Origin: Sphaerisporangium corydalis
GTDB taxonomy: Bacteria; Actinomycetota; Actinomycetes; Streptosporangiales; Streptosporangiaceae
Assembly (NCBI RefSeq): GCF_025506355.1
Contig: NZ_JANZYP010000088.1
Span: 1 to 33,311 of the forward strand
Length of the DNA: 33,311 nt
Direction: 5' to 3'
The notes under the pieces are model-generated. The model was given only the letters and a program-made list of their open reading frames with translations, was not told the origin of the DNA and did not search any database. Of the stretch, positions 1 through 6,808 are shown one piece after another. Both the position numbers and the translations under genes were made by a program. Position 1 is the stretch's first letter, and the number at the start of each line of letters is the position of its first letter.

Positions 1-92
1 ACCCCGGTCGTCGTCGAGGGGGCCGGGGTCGGTGGGTGAGGAACGGGGAGGGGCCCCGGGCCGCCTCGGTGTGAGGGGGCCGGGGGTGGGGG
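1..92. other. G-rich intergenic flank, no feature seen
   Basis: This stretch lies downstream of guaB3 and is dominated by runs of G and GGCC. I see no supported reading frame, no convincing hairpin with a T tract and no promoter. The neighbouring gene beyond the window edge is unknown. Confidence 0.5.
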
Positions 93-1208
93 TCAGTTGT
101 GGGGGGCTACGACTACTTCTACGCGTTGGAATTCTTTGAGGTCGGAGTAGCCGGCCGTGGCCATGGTGCGGCGCAGGGCGCCCATGAGGTTCATCGAGCC
201 GTCGGCGACGCTGGAGGGGCCGTGCAGGATCTGTTCCAGGGTGCCGATGGTGCCGACCTCCACGCGGGCGCCGCGCGGCAGGTCGCCGTGGTGCGCCTCG
301 GAGCCCCAGTGGTGGCCGCGCCCGGGGGCCTCGGCCGCCCTGGCCAGCGGCGAGCCGACCATGACCGCGTCCGAGCCGCAGGCGATGGCCTTGGCGATGT
401 CGCCTGAGCTGGTCATGCCGCCGTCGGCGATCACGTGGACGTACCGGCCGCCGGACTCGTCGAGGTAGTCGCGGCGGGCCGCGGCGACGTCGCCGATCGC
501 GGTGGCCATCGGGACCGCCACGCCGAGCACGGTGCGCGTGGTGTGGCTGGAACCGCCGCCGAAGCCCACCAGCACGCCGGCGGCGCCGGTGCGCATGAGG
601 TGGAGGGCGGCGGTGTAGGTCGCGCAGCCGCCGACGATCACCGGCACGTCGAGCTCGTAGATGAACTGCTTGAGGTTGAGCGGCTCGGCCCGGCCGGAGA
701 CGTGCTCGGCGGAGACGGTGGTGCCGCGGATGACGAAGATGTCGGCGCCCGCGTCGATCACGGCCTTGTAGTGCTGTGCGGTGCGCTGGGGGGAGAGCCG
801 GGCGGCGGTCGTCACGCCGGCGGACCTGATCTCCTCGATGCGGCGCCCGATGAGCTCGTCGCTGATCGGCGCCGCGTAGATCTCCTGGAGCCGCTTGGTG
901 GCGGCCTCCCCGCGCAGCGCGGCGACCTCCGCGAGCAGCGAGGCGGGGTCCTCGTAACGGGTCCACAGACCTTCGAGGTCGAGCACGGCGAGGCCGCCGA
1001 GCCGGCCGATGTCGATGGCGGTCTGCGGCGAGACCACGCTGTCCATGGGGCTCACCACGACGGGCAGCTCGAAGCGGTACGCGTCGATCTGCCAGGCGAT
1101 CGAGACCTCCTCGGGGTCGCGGGTGCGCCGCGAGGGCACGATGCCGATCTCGTCCAGCGCGTAGCCCCGGCGCCCCGTCTTGCCACGCCCGATCTCTACC
1201 TGACTCAT
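93..1208 (-). CDS. guaB3: GuaB3 family IMP dehydrogenase-related protein
   Basis: A 371-residue TIM-barrel protein of the IMPDH/GMP reductase superfamily, without the CBS pair found in the neighbouring GuaB. The N-terminus (MSQVEIGRGKTGRRGYALDE) and the VVSPMDSVV segment at about residues 51-59 are typical of GuaB3. The catalytic loop that reads GPGSICTTR in GuaB reads GGGSSHTTR here (about residues 217-225), so the nucleophilic cysteine is replaced by histidine 222. Cyanobacterial GuaB3 has been described as an IMP dehydrogenase, while the role of the actinobacterial form is unresolved as far as I know. It lies 119 bp downstream of guaB on the same strand, an order conserved in Mycobacterium and Streptomyces. 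Family assignment is firm; enzymatic activity is not. Confidence 0.95.
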   Translation of the reverse strand: MSQVEIGRGKTGRRGYALDEIGIVPSRRTRDPEEVSIAWQIDAYRFELPVVVSPMDSVVSPQTAIDIGRLGGLAVLDLEGLWTRYEDPASLLAEVAALRGEAATKRLQEIYAAPISDELIGRRIEEIRSAGVTTAARLSPQRTAQHYKAVIDAGADIFVIRGTTVSAEHVSGRAEPLNLKQFIYELDVPVIVGGCATYTAALHLMRTGAAGVLVGFGGGSSHTTRTVLGVAVPMATAIGDVAAARRDYLDESGGRYVHVIADGGMTSSGDIAKAIACGSDAVMVGSPLARAAEAPGRGHHWGSEAHHGDLPRGARVEVGTIGTLEQILHGPSSVADGSMNLMGALRRTMATAGYSDLKEFQRVEVVVAPHN

Positions 1209-1250
1209 GTTCCCGTCGTTCCCGTCGCTCGGAGAAGCCGCTTCGCTCGT

Positions 1251-1274
1251 AGGTCTTTACCCAGGTCTTTACCC
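1251..1274. repeat. 12-bp perfect tandem duplication before guaB3
   Basis: AGGTCTTTACCC occurs twice back to back (1251-1262 and 1263-1274) in the gap between the end of guaB and the start of guaB3. It starts about 43 bp upstream of the guaB3 start codon. It may be a slippage product or a protein site; no function can be read from it. Confidence 0.85.
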
Positions 1275-1327
1275 ATACGCGGCACTATGTCGCGCCGCGG
1301 ACACGTCCCGCCCCTGTCCGGTGAGGG

Positions 1328-2806
1328 TCAGCGGCCGTGGTAGTTGGGGGCCTCGACCGTCATCTGGATGTCGTGCGGGTGGCTCTCCTTGAGACCGGCG
1401 GAGGTGATCGGCATCAGCATGCCGCTGTCGTGGAGCTCGGCGATCGTGCGGGCCCCGGTGTACCACATGCCCTGGCGCAGGCCGCCGACGAGCTGGTGGG
1501 CCACGGCGGAGACCGGCCCTCGGTAGGGGACCTGGCCCTCGATGCCCTCGGGGATGAACTTGTCCTCGCTGCTGACGTTCTCCTGGGAGTAGCGGTCCTT
1601 GCTGAAGGAGCCGCCGCGCTCGCGGTTGCGCACGGCGCCCAGCGAGCCCATCCCGCGGTAGGACTTGAACTGCTTGCCGTTGATGAAGATCAGCTCGCCG
1701 GGCGACTCCTCGCAGCCGGCGAGCAGGGAGCCGAGCATGACGGTGTTCGCCCCGGCGGTGAGGGCCTTGACGATGTCGCCTGAGTACTGCAGGCCGCCGT
1801 CGCCGATCACCGGGACGCCCGCGGGCCCGCAGGCCAGCGACGCCTCGTAGATGGCCGTGACCTGCGGGGCGCCGACCCCGGCCACCACGCGGGTGGTGCA
1901 GATGGACCCGGGGCCCACGCCGACCTTGACCGCGTCGGCGCCCGCGTCGATGAGCGCCTGCGCGCCCGCCCGCGTGGCGACGTTGCCCGCGATCACGTCG
2001 ACCCGGCCGTTCGCCTTGATCTTGGCGACCATGTCGCACACTCCGCGGGAGTGCCCGTGGGCGGTGTCCACCACCACGACGTCGACACCCGCCTCGATCA
2101 GGGCCATCGCGCGCTGCTCGGCGTCGCCGGCGACGCCCACCGCCGCCCCGACGACCAGGCGGCCGTCGGCGTCCTTGGTGGCCAGCGGGTACTGCTCGCT
2201 CTTGGTGAAGTCCTTGACGGTGATCAGGCCGCGCAGCCGGCCGTCGCGGTCGACCAGGGGGAGCTTCTCCACCTTGTTCTGGCGCAGCAGGTGGAACGCG
2301 TCGTCGCGCGACACCCCGACAGGGGCGGTGACCAGCGGCATCGGGGTCATGACCTCGCTGACCCTGCGGCTCTGGTCGGTCTCGAAGCGCATGTCGCGGT
2401 TGGTCACGATGCCGACGAGGACCCCGCCCTTGTCGGTCACCGGCACACCGGAAATGCGATATTTCCCACACAGGACCTCGACGTCGGCCAGGGTGTCCTC
2501 CGGCGAGCAGGTCACCGGGTTGGTGACCATGCCGGCCTCGGAACGTTTCACCAGATCGGCCTGCTGCGCCTGGTCGTCGATCGACAGGTTGCGGTGGAGG
2601 ATGCCGATGCCGCCCTGGCGGGCCATGGCCACGGCCATGCGCGCCTCGGTGACGGTGTCCATCGCGGCGGAGACCAGGGGGATGCGCAGGTCGATCGAGC
2701 GGGACAGGCGGGTGGTGGTGTCGGCGTCACCCGGCTGCAGGTCCGAATACGCGGGTACCAGGAGCACGTCGTCGAACGTGAGCCCCGGCTCGGTGAACTT
2801 GCCCAT
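1328..2806 (-). CDS. guaB: IMP dehydrogenase
   Basis: A 492-residue enzyme that oxidises IMP to XMP with NAD+, the committed step of GMP synthesis in the cytosol. The barrel opens with LTFDDVLLVPAYS. A pair of CBS domains lies at roughly residues 90-205, and the catalytic loop GPGSICTTR carries the nucleophilic cysteine. The flap and C-terminal segment (KDRYSQ, EGIEG) are present and the length is normal. I chose the ATG at 2806 because a GGAGG ribosome site lies 7-8 nt ahead of it; an in-frame ATG at 2824 would add six residues (MAGGSQ) but lacks such a site. It is followed by guaB3 and is divergent from the DUF5319-like gene. Confidence 0.98.
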   Translation of the reverse strand: MGKFTEPGLTFDDVLLVPAYSDLQPGDADTTTRLSRSIDLRIPLVSAAMDTVTEARMAVAMARQGGIGILHRNLSIDDQAQQADLVKRSEAGMVTNPVTCSPEDTLADVEVLCGKYRISGVPVTDKGGVLVGIVTNRDMRFETDQSRRVSEVMTPMPLVTAPVGVSRDDAFHLLRQNKVEKLPLVDRDGRLRGLITVKDFTKSEQYPLATKDADGRLVVGAAVGVAGDAEQRAMALIEAGVDVVVVDTAHGHSRGVCDMVAKIKANGRVDVIAGNVATRAGAQALIDAGADAVKVGVGPGSICTTRVVAGVGAPQVTAIYEASLACGPAGVPVIGDGGLQYSGDIVKALTAGANTVMLGSLLAGCEESPGELIFINGKQFKSYRGMGSLGAVRNRERGGSFSKDRYSQENVSSEDKFIPEGIEGQVPYRGPVSAVAHQLVGGLRQGMWYTGARTIAELHDSGMLMPITSAGLKESHPHDIQMTVEAPNYHGR

Positions 2807-2864
2807 CTGCGACCCTCCTGCCATGGCGCTCTCAAGACGGGGAAAGGCGCCGGCCCCCTGGCTC

Positions 2865-2870
2865 AGTTTA
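2865..2870 (-). promoter_or_regulatory. Possible -10 box for guaB
   Basis: On the minus strand TAAACT lies about 59 nt before the guaB start codon in the divergent gap. I do not see a good -35 hexamer at 17-18 nt, so this is only a tentative site. Confidence 0.35.
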
Positions 2871-2974
2871 GTGTCCCGCCGGTCACCGACTCGGCAGGCC
2901 TGTGGATATCTCGCCGGAGGTCAACGGGGTCGCCCATCCCCACCAGTTGCCCTCATCAGGGTAGGTGAGGGTCA

Positions 2975-2980
2975 TAAGGT
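2975..2980 (+). promoter_or_regulatory. Candidate leaderless -10 box (DUF5319-like gene)
   Basis: TAAGGT is separated by 7 nt from GTG 2988, so transcription would start at or next to the start codon. No clear -35 is visible. Confidence 0.4.
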
Positions 2981-2987
2981 GGAATGC

Positions 2988-3365
2988 GTGCTGGAAGACG
3001 TCCCCCGCGACCCCTTCGCGGAAGACCCGAACGACCCTGCCTCGGCGCTGGGTGAGCTCGACGACTCCGAGCCCCTCACCCTGGCGGAGCGCGATGAGGC
3101 GCTCACCGACCTCGCCGATGTGGAGGTCTTCCGCTCTTTGCTGGAGCCCCAGGGGGTGCTGGGGCTGGTGCTCGACTGCCCGGAGTGCGGTGAGCAGCAC
3201 TACTTCGACTGGGATCTGCTCCGGGGGAACCTCAGGCAGATGATCGACCACGGCCGCCCGCAGGTTCACGAGCCCGCCTTCGAGCCCGACCCGGCCGACT
3301 ACGTGAGCTGGGAGTACGCCCGTGGCTACGTCGACGGGGTGATCGACACCGAGGAGAGCCACTGA
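2988..3365 (+). CDS. DUF5319-like small CxxC protein
   Basis: A 125-residue acidic protein (MLEDVPRDPFAEDPNDPASA at the N-terminus after GTG initiation). It resembles the conserved actinobacterial family that sits between sigD/rsdA and guaB in Mycobacterium (Rv3412 neighbourhood, DUF5319). A half zinc-ribbon, LDCPECGEQHYFDWD, lies at about residues 64-78 with two cysteines and a histidine; the tail YVSWEYARGYVDGVID is also typical. No function is established. I chose GTG 2988 because TAAGGT lies 7 nt before it, the leaderless pattern seen at other genes here; GTG 2979 (three residues longer) with an upstream GGTGAGG is an alternative. The last 40 bp overlap a reading frame on the opposite strand. 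Confidence 0.85.
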   Translation: MLEDVPRDPFAEDPNDPASALGELDDSEPLTLAERDEALTDLADVEVFRSLLEPQGVLGLVLDCPECGEQHYFDWDLLRGNLRQMIDHGRPQVHEPAFEPDPADYVSWEYARGYVDGVIDTEESH

Positions 3366-3532
3366 TCGACGTCGTCGGTCAGGGCGCGCAGCAGGCTCAC
3401 CGCCGGGTCGGCGGGCGCGCCGACCGGTCCCCGGCGGGCGAGCGCGTCGAGGACCGCCTCCGTCCTGAGCACCTCAGGATCAGCCTCGGGCCCGCGTTTT
3501 CGGACCGAGCGCGCCGGATGGACACCGGTCAA
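3326..3532 (-). CDS. Short RsdA-like anti-sigma D reading frame
   Basis: A 68-codon frame whose TTG start overlaps the sigD stop codon (TTGA), so it would be translationally coupled to the sigma factor. Residues 20-44 (EVLRTEAVLDALARR followed by PADPAVSLL) resemble, from memory, the N-terminal SigD-binding segment of mycobacterial RsdA, which occupies the same position after sigD. Full RsdA has a transmembrane helix and a long extracytoplasmic region; here a TAG stop follows at codon 69 and no membrane segment exists. It could be a minimal soluble anti-sigma factor or a remnant. Its last 40 bp overlap the end of the convergent DUF5319-like gene. Similarity was judged by eye, so confidence is moderate. 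Confidence 0.55.
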   Translation of the reverse strand: MTGVHPARSVRKRGPEADPEVLRTEAVLDALARRGPVGAPADPAVSLLRALTDDVDQWLSSVSITPST

Positions 3533-4155
3533 GCTATCGACTCCATGTCGGCCATCGCCCGAAGCCTGGCCAGCGCCCGATGCTGGGCGACGCGAACCGC
3601 ACCTGGTGACATACCCAGTACGTTACCGGTCTCCTCGGCGGAGAGTCCCGACACCACCCGCAAAATGATCAGTTCGCGCTGGTTCTCAGGAAGGCGCGAG
3701 AGCAACGCGCGGGCATGCTCGGCCTCGATGTAGCGCACCACCGTCTCCTCCGGCCCCGGTCCCTGGTCGGGCCCGTCCGGCAGGTCCTGTGTGGGCACCG
3801 CCGACCGCACCGAGCTGCGGAGCGCGTCCGCGACCTTGTGCGAGGCGATGCCGAACACGAACGAGGCGAACGGGCGGCCCATGTCGCGGTAGCGCGGCAG
3901 CGCGGCCAGCACGGCGATGCAGACCTCCTGCGCCACGTCGTCGGCTATGTGGTAATGACCGGAAACCCGGCCCAGTCGGGCACGGCAATAGCGGACCACC
4001 ATCGGGCGCAACTGGCCCAGCAGTGATTCGATCGCGGTGCGATCCCCCTGTACGGCAAGGCTTGTCAGATCCCTGAGGTCGGACTCGTCCGATCTCGTCG
4101 CAAGCCTTACCCCAGTCTTGGCGTCGGCGACGCATCCCTCGGTCACGTTAGGCAT
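3529..4155 (-). CDS. sigD: RNA polymerase sigma factor SigD/ShbA type
   Basis: A sigma-70 family factor with region 2 (RPMVVRYCRARLG, DDVAQEVCIAVLAALPRYRD, FASFVFGIASHKVADA) and region 4 (LSRLPENQRELIILRVVSGLSAEETG, then MSPGAVRVAQHRALARLR). It matches mycobacterial SigD and Streptomyces ShbA, both found beside guaB; ShbA drives transcription of the principal sigma gene in Streptomyces. The ATG at 4155 gives 208 residues, close to SigD (about 212). An in-frame ATG at 4185 adds ten residues, and neither start has a strong ribosome site. The frame remains open up to 4377, but that extension is AT-rich and not sigma-like. A short RsdA-like frame overlaps its stop codon. Streptomyces and Mycobacterium have a WhiB or BldM gene nearby that is absent here. 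Confidence 0.93.
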   Translation of the reverse strand: MPNVTEGCVADAKTGVRLATRSDESDLRDLTSLAVQGDRTAIESLLGQLRPMVVRYCRARLGRVSGHYHIADDVAQEVCIAVLAALPRYRDMGRPFASFVFGIASHKVADALRSSVRSAVPTQDLPDGPDQGPGPEETVVRYIEAEHARALLSRLPENQRELIILRVVSGLSAEETGNVLGMSPGAVRVAQHRALARLRAMADMESIA

Positions 4156-4408
4156 GATGCCCGCCACGATCGCGCATGTCGTCATAGTGAATGGATACGG
4201 ATTGGTCACATTGACGAGACGATAACGGAGAGTAATCAAGCGAACACAGTGGTGTTTGCATATTTCACTCGGGAACCGAATTCGGATGATATTTGTTAGA
4301 TGTCGCGCCAGCTCGGAGGGCGCTCGCGCGGACTCGCGGACGCTCCGGCGCACCGGTCGGTTTACCGCCCCGGGCATTCAGATGAGGGGGAAAATCGATT
4401 CAAACAAA
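4156..4408. other. AT-rich upstream region of sigD
   Basis: About 250 bp without a supported gene, notably more AT-rich than its surroundings (for example around 4190-4310). It must carry the sigD promoter on the minus strand. TTGATT followed after 18 nt by GTCAAT is the best pair I can find and is weak. I see no WhiB-type reading frame in it. Confidence 0.5.
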
Positions 4409-4445
4409 AGTACGGCCCGCGCCTGCCTGAGGCGCGAGCCGTACT
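4409..4445 (-). terminator. Rho-independent terminator after groEL
   Basis: On the minus strand the sequence folds into a long hairpin: AGTACGGC and CGCGCC arms pair across a TCAGGC-type loop, with one small mismatch. It is followed by TTTTGTTTG. It begins 18 bp past the groEL stop codon and would end the groES-groEL transcript before sigD. Confidence 0.85.
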
Positions 4446-4463
4446 TCGGGCGAATGATCGGGT

Positions 4464-6086
4464 TCAGTGGCCGTGACCGTGGCCGTGACCCTGTCCCCCG
4501 TTGGAGGCCGCCTCTTCCTCGGGCTTGTCGACCACGAGGACCTCGGTCGTGAGCAGCATGCCCGCGATGGACGCGGCGTTCTGCACGGCCGAGCGGGTGA
4601 CCTTGACCGGGTCGATGACGCCCGACGCGATCAGGTCGCCGTACTCGCCGGTCGCGGCGTTGAGGCCGTGTCCCGCGGGCAGCTCGCCGATCTTGGCGGT
4701 GACGACGTAACCCTCGTGCCCGGCGTTCTCCGCGATCCAGCGGGCGGGCTCGACGAGCGAGCGGCGGACGATGGCGACACCGGTCGCCTCGTCGCCGGTG
4801 AGCCCGAGGTCGTCCAGGTCCTTGGACAGGTGCACGAGCGCGGAGCCACCGCCGGAGACGATGCCCTCCTCGATCGCGGCGCGCGTCGCGGAGATGGCGT
4901 CCTCGAGGCGGTGCTTCTTCTCCTTGAGCTCCACCTCGGTGGCGGCGCCGACACGGAGGATGCAGATGCCCCCCGACAGCTTCGCGAGGCGCTCCTGGAG
5001 CTTCTCGCGGTCCCAGTCGGAGTCGCTGGCCTCGATGGCGTGCTGGATCTCGCGTACGCGGTCCTGGATCGCCTGGACGTCGCCGGCTCCGTCGACGATC
5101 GTGGTGGCGTCCTTGGTGACCACGATGCGGCGAGCGGTGCCCAGCACCTCGGTGCCGACGTTGTCGAGCTTGAGGCCGAGCTCCTCGGAGATGAGCTGGC
5201 CACCGGTCAGGATCGCGATGTCCTGCAGCATGGCCTTGCGGCGGTCACCGAAGCCGGGCGCCTTGACCGCGACCGAGGTGAACGTGCCGCGGATCTTGTT
5301 GGTGACCAGGACGGCCAGGGCCTCGCCCTCGACGTCCTCGGCGACCACGAACAGCGGCTTCTTGGTCTGGGCGACCTTCTCCAGCAGCGGCAGGAACTCC
5401 GCGATGGAGGCGATCTTGCCCTGGTGCAGCAGGACGTAGGCGTCCTCGAGCACGGCTTCCATGCGCTCGGGGTCGGTCACCATGTACGGCGACAGGTAGC
5501 CCTTGTCGAACTGGAGGCCTTCGGTGAACTCCAGCTCCAGGCCCATGGTGTTGGACTCTTCGACGGTGATGACACCGTCCTTGCCCACCTTGTCGAACGC
5601 CTCGGCGATCAGCTCGCCGATCTTGGCGTCCTGAGCGGAGATCGTCGCGACATTGGCGATCTCCTTCTTGTCCTCGACCGGGCGGGCCAGCTCCAGCAAG
5701 CGGTCGCTGACCGCGCGGGCGGCCAGGTCGATGCCACGCTTGAGCGACAGCGGCGAGGCGCCGGCGGCCACGTTGCGCAGGCCCTCGCGGACCATGGCCT
5801 GGGCGAGCACCGTCGCGGTGGTGGTTCCGTCGCCGGCGACGTCGTTGGTCTTGGTCGCCACTTCCTTGGCGAGCTGGGCGCCGAGGTTCTCGTACGGCCT
5901 GTCCAGCTCGACTTCGCGGGCGATGGTGACACCATCGTTGGTGATGGTGGGGGCACCGAACTTCTTGTCGATGACGACGTTCCGGCCACGCGGCCCGAGG
6001 GTCACCTTGACGGCGTCCGCGAGGGCGTTCACGCCCCGCTCGAGAGCGCGGCGCGCGTCCTCCTCGAACTCCAGGATCTTCGGCAT
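4464..6086 (-). CDS. groEL1: 60 kDa chaperonin GroEL, His-tailed type
   Basis: A 540-residue chaperonin subunit that forms the double-ring folding cage with GroES in the cytosol. Conserved segments include KVTLGPRGRNVVIDKKFG (about residues 28-45), the ATP-binding NDGVTIAREVEL and GDGTTTATVLAQ, and the apical region. The C-terminus is GQGHGHGHGH instead of the usual Gly-Gly-Met repeats. In actinobacteria this His-rich tail marks the groES-linked GroEL1 copy, and a second GroEL2 is usually encoded elsewhere. A GAGAGGAC ribosome site precedes ATG 6086. It is cotranscribed with groES across a 107-bp gap that contains a strong hairpin, and ends at a clear terminator. Confidence 0.98.
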   Translation of the reverse strand: MPKILEFEEDARRALERGVNALADAVKVTLGPRGRNVVIDKKFGAPTITNDGVTIAREVELDRPYENLGAQLAKEVATKTNDVAGDGTTTATVLAQAMVREGLRNVAAGASPLSLKRGIDLAARAVSDRLLELARPVEDKKEIANVATISAQDAKIGELIAEAFDKVGKDGVITVEESNTMGLELEFTEGLQFDKGYLSPYMVTDPERMEAVLEDAYVLLHQGKIASIAEFLPLLEKVAQTKKPLFVVAEDVEGEALAVLVTNKIRGTFTSVAVKAPGFGDRRKAMLQDIAILTGGQLISEELGLKLDNVGTEVLGTARRIVVTKDATTIVDGAGDVQAIQDRVREIQHAIEASDSDWDREKLQERLAKLSGGICILRVGAATEVELKEKKHRLEDAISATRAAIEEGIVSGGGSALVHLSKDLDDLGLTGDEATGVAIVRRSLVEPARWIAENAGHEGYVVTAKIGELPAGHGLNAATGEYGDLIASGVIDPVKVTRSAVQNAASIAGMLLTTEVLVVDKPEEEAASNGGQGHGHGHGH

Positions 6087-6106
6087 TTAAGTCCTCTCAG
6101 CATCAG

Positions 6107-6140
6107 AGCCCCGGGCCTTCGTCCGAAGCGCCCGGGGCTT
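6107..6140 (-). promoter_or_regulatory. Hairpin between groES and groEL
   Basis: AGCCCCGGGC and GCCCGGGGCT arms enclose an inner CTTCG/CGAAG stem, giving a very stable hairpin in the intercistronic RNA about 20 nt before groEL. No T tract follows on the minus strand, so RNA processing, stability or partial attenuation is more likely than full termination. The distal arm repeats the sequence at the groES stop codon. Confidence 0.6.
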
Positions 6141-6194
6141 GACACGCGTTTTTGTAAGGCTCCGTACTGATGGTCGCTTGCGCGCCCGGGGCTT
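6128..6194. repeat. 13-bp direct repeat at the groES 3' end
   Basis: GCGCCCGGGGCTT occurs at 6128-6140 and again at 6182-6194. The second copy overlaps the first base of the groES stop codon; the first forms an arm of the intercistronic hairpin. Confidence 0.75.
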
Positions 6195-6505
6195 TACTTC
6201 TCGATGATCGCGAGAACGTCACGGGCGGAGAGCACGAGGTACTCCTCGCCGCCGTACTTGACCTCGGTACCGCCGTACTTGCTGTAGAGGACGACGTCCC
6301 CTTCCTTGACGTCGAGCGGAATCCGCTTCTCGCCGTCTTCGTCCCAGTTGCCGGGGCCCACCGCGAGGACCTTGCCCTCTTGCGGCTTCTCCTTGGCGGT
6401 GTCTGGGATGACCAGACCGGAAGCGGTCGTCTGCTCGGCCTCAAGCGGCTGGACCACGATGCGGTCGCCGAGCGGCTTAACGGGAACCTTGGTGGCGGTC
6501 GTCAC
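6194..6505 (-). CDS. groES: 10 kDa co-chaperonin GroES
   Basis: A 103-residue co-chaperonin that caps the GroEL ring. It starts VPVKPLGDRIVVQPLEAEQ, has the mobile loop TTASGLVIPDTAKEKPQEG (about residues 26-44), and ends DVLAIIEK. The roof segment GNWDEDGEKR is as expected for actinobacteria. GGGGAGG precedes the start codon at 6505. The gene is controlled by a promoter at 6633-6661 and a CIRCE operator at 6600-6626, so HrcA repression relieved by heat is expected. groEL follows on the same transcript. Confidence 0.98.
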   Translation of the reverse strand: MTTATKVPVKPLGDRIVVQPLEAEQTTASGLVIPDTAKEKPQEGKVLAVGPGNWDEDGEKRIPLDVKEGDVVLYSKYGGTEVKYGGEEYLVLSARDVLAIIEK

Positions 6506-6599
6506 GATCGGACCTCCCCTTCAGATGTTGGTGATGAGCTGAAGAGGCGACCAGCGGCCTGCCGTCGCGGGTGTCAGACCTGCCTCGTCGCATTTTGAT

Positions 6600-6626
6600 T
6601 TGGCACTCTCACTAGCCGAGTGCCAA
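6600..6626 (-). promoter_or_regulatory. CIRCE operator (HrcA site)
   Basis: TTGGCACTC, nine spacer bases, then GAGTGCCAA: a perfect inverted repeat and a close match to the consensus TTAGCACTC-N9-GAGTGCTAA. It lies just downstream of the -10 box and about 95 bp before groES, where HrcA represses chaperonin operons. Confidence 0.95.
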
Positions 6627-6632
6627 CACTGA

Positions 6633-6661
6633 ACAGTATGCAAGGCCGCCGACACAGTCAA
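6633..6661 (-). promoter_or_regulatory. groESL promoter
   Basis: On the minus strand TTGACT (6656-6661) and TACTGT (6633-6638) are separated by 17 nt, a good match to the principal-sigma consensus. The predicted start of transcription falls at or near the upstream edge of the CIRCE element. Confidence 0.85.
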
Positions 6662-6794
6662 CACGGACAGGCCGTCCCAGGTCAGTACGGTTTCTCACAG
6701 CGGCCCGGACCACCGTACAACTCGCCCGAAATGTCCGCCCAAGTAGGGGTCCGCCACGTTGGCGACTCCGGCCCGGCGGCCACGCGGCACGCGA

Positions 6795-6800
6795 TAGCGT
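6795..6800 (+). promoter_or_regulatory. Candidate leaderless -10 box (methyltransferase)
   Basis: TAGCGT ends 8 nt before GTG 6809. This supports that start codon, since no ribosome site is visible for it. Confidence 0.45.
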
Positions 6801-6808
6801 CGGGAAAC

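Noticed and set aside
4156..4377. N-terminal extension of SigD up to 4377
   Set aside because: The segment is AT-rich with atypical codons and no sigma similarity; SigD and ShbA lengths fit a start near 4155.
4467..6170. Very long open frame on the plus strand opposite groEL
   Set aside because: It is antisense to a certain groEL gene, its translation is rich in Gly/Asp/Arg with no motif, and such frames are expected from high-GC third positions.
6620..6808. N-terminal extension of the methyltransferase upstream of 6809
   Set aside because: It overlaps the CIRCE element and the groESL promoter and shows no domain similarity.
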